From: Flavobacteriaceae bacterium
GTDB taxonomy: Bacteria; Bacteroidota; Bacteroidia; Flavobacteriales; Flavobacteriaceae
DNA length: 11,376 nucleotides
Assembly: GCA_003511845.1 (NCBI GenBank)
Contig: DOIV01000302.1
Location: 1,428 to 12,803 of the forward strand
Direction: 5' to 3'
The translations under genes and the position numbers were made by a program. Below, piece by piece: positions 7,197 through 11,376 of this stretch. The notes beneath the pieces are model-generated. The model worked only from the letters and a program-made list of their open reading frames with translations, was not told the origin of the DNA and ran no database searches. Each line of letters opens with the position of its first letter. Position 1 is the stretch's first letter.

Positions 7197-7311
7197 TGTA
7201 CTCAACTTAACTTAATAAACTTCAACTTCATCTATTTATTTTTTATATTTAGATGTTTATATATATTGTAGAAACTCCCAACAATGAGTTCTAGTAAAAT
7301 GTTGAATTGAT

Positions 7312-8181
7312 ATGAAAATAAAATTACTTTGCTTACTAATACTAACTTCAATTTATAATTATAGCCAAACCAGTACTGATATTTATCTTTTTGATATGGT
7401 TATTGGTGATAGCCTTATTGTAATTAATAACCCTATCGATATTTCTGAAGGCAATAAAGGTTATGACAATCAGCCCTCATTCTTAAATGATGGCAGTGGC
7501 GTTTTATTTACTTCAACAAGAAATGATCAAACAGATATTGTATTATATAATATTGAAAATAGCACTAAAGCTTGGTTAACTGATTCTGAAGCCAATGAAT
7601 ATTCACCTATTCAAATGCCAAATAAAAAATATTTCTCTGCTGTTCGCTTAGAAAAGGATGGCAATCAATTATTATGGAAATATAGTTTTAATAAACGAAA
7701 GCAAGAAGTGTTGATTCACAATCTAAAAGTTGGTTATCATGCATGGCTTAATAAAAAAATGATTGTTTCTTTTGTATTAAACGACCCTCCTTCGCTAGTC
7801 GTTACTAATTTAAAATATAAAATAAAATATCCTATTGATAAAAATATTGGACGATCTATTGTTAAGATACCAAATACTGAATTGATTAGTATTATAAGTT
7901 TAGAACATGGTGAATCTGAAATTTACTCTATTAACCCTATAAATAGTGATAAAAAATACATTGCAGATGCTTTAGAGGGATCACAAGATTTAGCATGGAC
8001 ACCAGACGGTACTTTGATTATGGGTAAAGAGGATAAATTATACAAATTAAGGGCCGGAGTTGACAAAACATGGATTGAATTTGCATCATTACAATCTTTT
8101 GGATTAACGGGAATTACTAGATTAGCGATTAGTCCGTTTGGTAATAAGATAGTAATAGTTGTTGATGAAGTTGTAGAATAA
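7312..8181 (+). CDS. Exported PD40/TolB-like beta-propeller protein
   Basis: The 289-residue protein has a type I signal peptide (MKIKLLCLLILTSIYNYS), with cleavage probably near residue 18. The mature part shows about six repeats of the PD40/TolB-like pattern, in which a Pro-Asp/Asn-Gly turn precedes a beta strand. Examples are FLNDGSGVLFTSTR near 57-70, PNKKYFSAVRLE near 103-114, TPDGTLIMG near 230-238, and SPFGNKIVIVVDE near 274-286. Weaker copies lie near 141-156 and 182-197. This fits a six-bladed propeller acting in the periplasm, but no catalytic motif is visible and the partner is unknown. The cyclophilin lipoprotein gene starts 10 bp downstream, so the two are likely an operon for exported proteins. 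Confidence 0.75.
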   Translation: MKIKLLCLLILTSIYNYSQTSTDIYLFDMVIGDSLIVINNPIDISEGNKGYDNQPSFLNDGSGVLFTSTRNDQTDIVLYNIENSTKAWLTDSEANEYSPIQMPNKKYFSAVRLEKDGNQLLWKYSFNKRKQEVLIHNLKVGYHAWLNKKMIVSFVLNDPPSLVVTNLKYKIKYPIDKNIGRSIVKIPNTELISIISLEHGESEIYSINPINSDKKYIADALEGSQDLAWTPDGTLIMGKEDKLYKLRAGVDKTWIEFASLQSFGLTGITRLAISPFGNKIVIVVDEVVE

Positions 8182-8191
8182 TATTTATCGA

Positions 8192-8827
8192 ATGAAAATA
8201 GAAAAATTAATATTTTTTATTACAATACTTCTACTTACTTCATGCAGTCAAAAGGTGTTTAAAGAAAAGTGGATTAAAAAAGAAGCTCCAAAAGTATTTA
8301 AAGCTCGATTTGAAACCACAAAAGGAAATTTTGATATTGAAGCTCATAGACAATGGTCTCCAAAAGCCGTTGACAGACTGTATCAATTAATTTCTAATAA
8401 CTTTTATACTGACATTGCTCTATTTAGAGTTGTACCGAACTATGTTGCTCAATTTGGCATTCATGACAATTCTAGTATAAACAAATCTTGGAGCAAGTAT
8501 AAAATAGCCGATGAACCAGTAATCAAAGAAAATTTGGAAAGAACAATTTCATTTGCAAGAGGAGGAAAAGAATCAAGAACTACACAAATTTTCATCAACC
8601 TAAAAAACAATTCTCCAAGATTAGATACTTTATTCTATGGGAATGTGGAAGGCTTTCCTGTGGTTGCAAAAGTAACCAAGGGCATGGATGTGGTTAAATC
8701 TTTTTATAGCGGATACCAAGAAAAGCCTTCAAACAGACAAGATTCTATTGAAAAATATGGTAATATTTATTTAAAAAATAATTTTCCGAAATTAGATTAT
8801 ATAAAAAAAGCGTATATTGTCAAATAA
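8192..8827 (+). CDS. Cyclophilin-type peptidyl-prolyl cis-trans isomerase, lipoprotein
   Basis: The 211-residue protein has a lipoprotein signal with lipobox LTSC (Cys at 18), so it should be membrane-tethered outside the cytoplasm. The cyclophilin domain runs from about 38 to 170. FETTKGNFDIE is the first strand. FRVVPNYVAQFG (78-89) carries the catalytic Arg (R79) and Gln (Q87), matching R55 and Q63 of human cyclophilin A. ISFARGGKESRTTQIFINL (119-137) matches the MARAGxxxxxSQFFI block. YGNVEGFPVVAKVTKGMDVV is the last core strand. The active site looks intact. The family speeds proline isomerisation during folding of exported proteins. It forms a pair with the propeller gene 10 bp upstream and is convergent with guaB. 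Confidence 0.9.
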   Translation: MKIEKLIFFITILLLTSCSQKVFKEKWIKKEAPKVFKARFETTKGNFDIEAHRQWSPKAVDRLYQLISNNFYTDIALFRVVPNYVAQFGIHDNSSINKSWSKYKIADEPVIKENLERTISFARGGKESRTTQIFINLKNNSPRLDTLFYGNVEGFPVVAKVTKGMDVVKSFYSGYQEKPSNRQDSIEKYGNIYLKNNFPKLDYIKKAYIVK

Positions 8828-8869
8828 TTAACACTCAGAAGTAACCCCTATTAGCAAAATATTTATTCT

Positions 8870-8964
8870 AGGCACGTTATCAAAAAAACATTCCGCAGTC
8901 AAAAAATGTTTACATTTTCTAAAAACTACGGAATGGGAATTAAATGCAATAAGATAACGTGCCT
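8870..8964. repeat. 95-bp three-tier nested inverted repeat
   Basis: Three concentric arm pairs share one centre. The outer pair is a perfect 12 bp (AGGCACGTTATC at 8870-8881, GATAACGTGCCT at 8953-8964). The middle pair is 11 bp with one mismatch (CATTCCGCAGT at 8889-8899, ACTACGGAATG at 8925-8935). The inner pair is 7 bp (AAAATGT at 8903-8909, ACATTTT at 8912-8918). Most of the DNA could extrude as a cruciform, or its transcript could fold into one long interrupted hairpin. It lies between convergent genes. It could be a small non-autonomous element with GGCACGTTATC terminal repeats, a two-way transcription barrier, or a structured RNA. The flanks TTCTA and TTCTT differ at one of five bases, a weak hint of a target duplication. 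Confidence 0.8.
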
Positions 8965-8969
8965 TCTTT

Positions 8970-8990
8970 AAGAAAAGTATACCTATACTT
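8970..8990 (-). terminator. Weak candidate terminator for guaB
   Basis: On the minus strand an AT-rich stem (AAGTATA, GG, TATACTT) is followed by TTCTT. It lies about 120 bp past the guaB stop. With only a G-C pair in the middle and a short T run, the stem is weak, so this is a tentative call. No better terminator for guaB is visible in the rest of the 8828-9109 spacer, which otherwise holds the nested palindrome and AT-rich DNA with a few short incidental repeats. Confidence 0.3.
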
Positions 8991-9109
8991 AAAAGGTTTT
9001 AATATTTAACACATTTTGTCAGAAAACAGACATTTTTAGCTAAGAATAATTTCTCCCCTAGTTTACAGCTAAATTAAGAACCATTTTTACTTAATAATAA
9101 GTACTGTAA

Positions 9110-10585
9110 TTATCTTCTAGAATAATTTGGAGATTCTTTGGTAATCATTACATCATGTGGATGGCTTTCGTTAATACCAGAAGCTGTAATTTTTACAAAT
9201 TTACCCGTAGTTTTTAAGGTTTCTATATCTTTTGCTCCACAATAGCCCATACCAGCTCTTAATCCACCTATGAATTGATGAATACTTTCAGATATTTCTC
9301 CTTTATACGGCACTCTACCAACAATGCCTTCAGGGACTAATTTTTTAATATCGTCTTCAACATCTTGAAAATAACGATCTTTACTACCTTCCTTCATCGC
9401 TTCAATAGATCCCATTCCTCGATACGATTTAAATTTCCGTCCTTCGTAAATGATGGTCTCCCCTGGAGATTCTTTTGTACCTGCTAATAAAGAACCTAAC
9501 ATAACGGTATCTGCACCAGCTGCAATCGCTTTTGGAATGTCTCCCGTATAACGAATACCTCCATCAGCAATTACAGGAATACCGCTACCTTTGATAGCAG
9601 CTGCAACCTCTAAAATTGCAGAGAATTGTGGAAAACCAACACCTGCGACTACTCTAGTGGTACAAATTGAGCCTGGACCAATACCAACTTTTACAGCATC
9701 AGCACCTGCCTCTACTAGATATTTAGCAGCTTCGGCGGTTGCTATATTTCCAACAATAACATCTAATTTAGGAAGCTTTTTCTTTATATTCTTTAACACA
9801 GTTACTACACCTTTTGTATGACCATGTGCAGTATCTATAATTATTGCATCTACCCCAGCATTTGCCAATGCTTCAGTTCGCTCAACAGCATCCTGTGTTA
9901 CACCAATAGCTGCGGCAACTCGAAGACGACCAAAACTATCTTTATTTGCATTTGGTTTTTGAGTTAACTTGGTGATATCTCTGAAAGTTATTAGACCAAC
10001 CAAAGTATAATTATCATCAACGACTGGTAGTTTTTCAATTTTATATTCTTGTAAAATCCCTTCTGCATCAGCAAGTGAAGTTCCTTCACTTGTAGTAATC
10101 AAATTTTCGCTTGTCATTACTTCAGAAATAGGTCTTTCTAATTTTTTCTCAAAACGCAAATCTCTATTGGTAACTATCCCTAATAATTTACCATGATCGT
10201 CAACAATAGGAATTCCGCCAATACTATGTTTTCGCATTGAATTTTTAGCATCTGAAACTATTGCTGTAATAGGTAATGTAACTGGATCTATAATCATTCC
10301 TGATTCAGCACGTTTTACCTTTCTAACCTCAACAGCCTGCTGTTTGATACTCATATTTTTATGTAGCACACCAATTCCACCTTCTTGAGCCATAGCAATA
10401 GCCATAGCAGACTCTGTAACCGTATCCATAGCTGCGGATATAATCGGTACATTTATCGTAATGTTTTTGGTGAATTTTGTTTGAGTACTGACTTCTCTAG
10501 GTAGTACTTCAGAAAAGGCTGGAATTAAAAGGACATCATCATAGGCTAAACCTTCTCCTACAAATTTTGAATCGTGTGCTTTCAT
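9110..10585 (-). CDS. guaB: Inosine-5'-monophosphate dehydrogenase
   Basis: The 491-residue length is standard. The enzyme oxidises IMP to XMP with NAD+, the committed step of GMP synthesis, in the cytosol. The N-terminal barrel part has YDDVLLIP (15-22) and SAAMDTVTE (50-58). Two CBS domains are inserted at about 95-145 and 155-205. DTAHGH is at 251-256. The catalytic loop GPGSICTTR (303-311) carries C308. [11 protein letters not shown] (340-350), SYRGMGS (387-393) and the mobile flap with R404-Y405 follow. The C-terminus [17 protein letters not shown] is typical of bacterial IMPDH. All key residues are present. The gene has its own candidate -7 box and stands alone, with a decayed cytochrome gene upstream on the same strand. 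Confidence 0.97.
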   Translation of the reverse strand: MKAHDSKFVGEGLAYDDVLLIPAFSEVLPREVSTQTKFTKNITINVPIISAAMDTVTESAMAIAMAQEGGIGVLHKNMSIKQQAVEVRKVKRAESGMIIDPVTLPITAIVSDAKNSMRKHSIGGIPIVDDHGKLLGIVTNRDLRFEKKLERPISEVMTSENLITTSEGTSLADAEGILQEYKIEKLPVVDDNYTLVGLITFRDITKLTQKPNANKDSFGRLRVAAAIGVTQDAVERTEALANAGVDAIIIDTAHGHTKGVVTVLKNIKKKLPKLDVIVGNIATAEAAKYLVEAGADAVKVGIGPGSICTTRVVAGVGFPQFSAILEVAAAIKGSGIPVIADGGIRYTGDIPKAIAAGADTVMLGSLLAGTKESPGETIIYEGRKFKSYRGMGSIEAMKEGSKDRYFQDVEDDIKKLVPEGIVGRVPYKGEISESIHQFIGGLRAGMGYCGAKDIETLKTTGKFVKITASGINESHPHDVMITKESPNYSRR

Positions 10586-10625
10586 AGTGCAATTAAATTA
10601 ATAATGATTGAAAAATAATTGCAAG

Positions 10626-10633
10626 CAAAGGTA
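10626..10633 (-). promoter_or_regulatory. Candidate -7 box for guaB
   Basis: On the minus strand this reads TACCTTTG, an exact TAnnTTTG match, 40 bp upstream of the guaB start. It implies a leader of about 33 nt. The expected -33 position has no clear TTTG. No purine-type operator was recognised in the 104-bp spacer. Confidence 0.45.
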
Positions 10634-10689
10634 CACTATTTACAAACACTATTGTTAAAAGCGATATTAATTTTGATAAACCTCATTAT

Positions 10690-11155
10690 CTAATTTGAAA
10701 CAAAATCAATCTTATATACTTTATGGCACGCTACACAATTATTTAACAAGTGTGATAGTTGTTGTTGTTGTGTTTGCTTATAATCTTGATGACCTTTTAT
10801 ACTATCTGCAATCTGGTCAAAAAAATCATGAGTTGCAAAACCTAATTTTTTAAATCCTATTGGCAAACTCGCTAGCATTCCTTTAGGTGCGTGGTCAAAA
10901 ACCACACCTCCAGATTTACTAGCTGCTTTTTCTATTTAATCTACATTTTTATTGAGGATACCTTCATTAATTTGCTGTACACTTTCTAAAAAACCTCTCA
11001 TTTCTTCTAAAGCAAAATCCGCATTTTCTTGTGTGAGTTCTATTGCTATTCTTCCATCTTCTTCAACAGAAGCTACCTTACCTTTAAATACAAAAAGATA
11101 GACTAATGCTATTGTGGTACAAAAAAAATGGCTAAGACTGTTGGTGTTTTTTTAT
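10690..11155 (-). pseudogene. Decayed membrane-anchored c-type cytochrome gene
   Basis: The last 71 codons are open and contain the heme-binding motif CVACH near the end (NNCVACHKVYKI). In the same frame, a TAA at 10936-10938 interrupts the protein, with EKAASKSGG after it and coherent sequence before it: GKVASVEEDGRIAIELTQ, then FALEEMRGFLESVQQINEG. Further upstream an N-terminal membrane anchor (IALVYLFVFKG) is readable, but this frame has no usable start and closes at a TAA near 11152. A family-like start (KKTPTVLAIFF) appears in another frame, beginning at ATA instead of ATG, and could join the main frame through a shift at the run of eight A (11121-11128 on the plus strand). So at least a stop, a lost start and a probable frameshift are present. 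A residual 71-residue product from a GTG at 10903-10905 would lack the anchor. Sequencing error is less likely with three lesions. Confidence 0.7.
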
Positions 11156-11173
11156 GAAAATTTTAATTTACAA

Positions 11174-11181
11174 CAAATATA
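11174..11181 (-). promoter_or_regulatory. Relic -7 box facing the cytochrome pseudogene
   Basis: On the minus strand this reads TATATTTG, about 18 bp before the inferred former start of the cytochrome gene. That spacing suits the short leaders seen elsewhere in the window. It directly abuts the operator-like palindrome at 11182-11204, which would cover its spacer and -33 region. Confidence 0.4.
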
Positions 11182-11204
11182 TTATTTATAATTAGTCTAA
11201 ATAA
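11182..11204. promoter_or_regulatory. Operator-like palindrome, copy 1
   Basis: Perfect 7-bp arms TTATTTA and TAAATAA are separated by 9 bp (TAATTAGTC), making a 23-bp imperfect palindrome. It ends 2 bp before the -33 TTTG of the rightward promoter and abuts the leftward -7 box. It shares the 12-mer AGTCTAAATAAA with copy 2. The size and AT-rich dyad are compatible with a Fur-family site, but the regulator is not shown by the sequence. Confidence 0.6.
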
Positions 11205-11206
11205 AA

Positions 11207-11238
11207 TTTGTGTAACTGAAAAATAAATTATATTTTTG
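11207..11238 (+). promoter_or_regulatory. Complete Bacteroidota-type promoter for the lipoprotein gene
   Basis: The -33 element TTTG (11207-11210) and the -7 element TATTTTTG (11231-11238) are separated by 20 bp, matching the TTTG-N19-21-TAnnTTTG pattern of the Bacteroidota housekeeping sigma factor. Transcription should begin near 11243-11246, giving a leader of about 35 nt. It is the only promoter in the window with both elements clear. Confidence 0.75.
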
Positions 11239-11248
11239 TCAATTAAAA

Positions 11249-11272
11249 TTATTTATTAATAAGTCTAAATAA
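11249..11272. promoter_or_regulatory. Operator-like palindrome, copy 2
   Basis: The same arms TTATTTA and TAAATAA recur with a 10-bp spacer (TTAATAAGTC). The copy sits a few bases downstream of the predicted transcription start and ends 6 bp before the ATG at 11279, a position where a bound protein would block initiation or early elongation. It lies 68 bp from copy 1, measured on the shared 12-mer. Confidence 0.55.
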
Positions 11273-11278
11273 ATTAAA

Positions 11279-11376
11279 ATGAAAAAAATAGCATTAGGTA
11301 TCGCCATTTTATCGGCTATAGTATTTACATCTTGTACAAGTGATGATGATAGTCCAACTCCAAAAGCAGAAATTAA
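11279..11376 (+). CDS. Lipoprotein, N-terminal fragment (runs off the window)
   Basis: Only the first 32 codons are present. MKKIALGIAILSAIVFTSC is a type II signal peptide with lipobox FTSC (Cys at 19). It is followed by the acidic TSDDDSPTPK linker typical of Bacteroidota surface-exposed or periplasmic lipoproteins. An acidic stretch just after the Cys can act as an export signal to the cell surface in this phylum. The mature domain is outside the window, so no function can be assigned. From memory, flavobacterial DUF4856 and imelysin lipoproteins of iron-responsive operons start similarly, but this is only a guess. Expression should depend on the promoter at 11207-11238 and the two flanking palindromes. 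Confidence 0.8.
   Translation, partial: MKKIALGIAILSAIVFTSCTSDDDSPTPKAEI

Noticed and set aside
8870..8964. Integron attC recombination site
   Set aside because: attC sites carry RYYYAAC at the 5' end and GTTRRRY at the 3' end. Here the arms read GGCACGTTATC and GATAACGTGCC, which fit neither on either strand, and no integrase or cassette is nearby.
9035..9073. TTTAGCT/AGCTAAA inverted repeat near the guaB 3' end
   Set aside because: Seven-base arms separated by 25 bp in AT-rich DNA are expected by chance, and no T run follows on the guaB strand.
9591..9821. Plus-strand open frame inside guaB
   Set aside because: It is opposite the catalytic loop of IMP dehydrogenase; its Ala/Thr-rich product reflects guaB codon use.

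Overview
The window looks like ordinary chromosome from a member of the Bacteroidota, most likely the family Flavobacteriaceae. The DNA is strongly AT-rich. Shine-Dalgarno sequences are essentially absent and starts are preceded by A-rich stretches. Several promoters carry the Bacteroidota -7 box TAnnTTTG. Proteins resemble flavobacterial forms: a BirA without a DNA-binding domain, a short membrane-anchored Psd, an FtsH with a long charged tail, and lipoproteins with a TSC or ISC lipobox. No phage, transposase, CRISPR array, tRNA or rRNA was seen.

Layout. Bases 1-231 are the 3' end of pyrE, followed on the same strand by a small SRPBCC-fold protein (277-669). The stop codon of the latter overlaps that of convergent birA (666-1397, minus). 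birA and rsfS diverge from a 72-bp spacer with a -7 box in each direction. rsfS-ftsH (1470-3922) ends at a clear intrinsic terminator (3963-3995). A second tight operon follows: LUD-domain protein, cdsA, psd, acyl-CoA-binding protein and a YceI-like lipoprotein (4153-7093), with gaps of -4 to +12 bp. It links phospholipid synthesis (CDP-diacylglycerol, then phosphatidylethanolamine) with an acyl-CoA carrier. After a 218-bp gap come two exported proteins: a beta-propeller of the PD40/TolB type (7312-8181) and a cyclophilin-type lipoprotein (8192-8827). These converge on guaB (9110-10585, minus). The 282-bp convergent spacer holds a 95-bp three-tier nested palindrome, the least explained structure here.

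The right end is the most informative accessory part. A decayed membrane-anchored cytochrome c gene (10690 to about 11155, minus) lies back to back with the start of a lipoprotein gene (11279 to the edge). Between them is a compact control region. It has a full -33/-7 promoter for the lipoprotein, a -7 box facing the cytochrome remnant, and two copies of a TTATTTA/TAAATAA palindrome flanking the lipoprotein promoter. This looks like a repressor-controlled divergent promoter, possibly of the Fur type, whose leftward gene has died.

Most of the window is housekeeping: pyrimidine and GMP synthesis, biotin attachment, ribosome silencing, membrane proteolysis and phospholipid synthesis. I did not find a complete new defence, mobile or biosynthetic system. 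The points worth following up are the nested palindrome, the two-operator divergent promoter, the cytochrome pseudogene, and the LUD and acyl-CoA-binding genes in the phospholipid operon.
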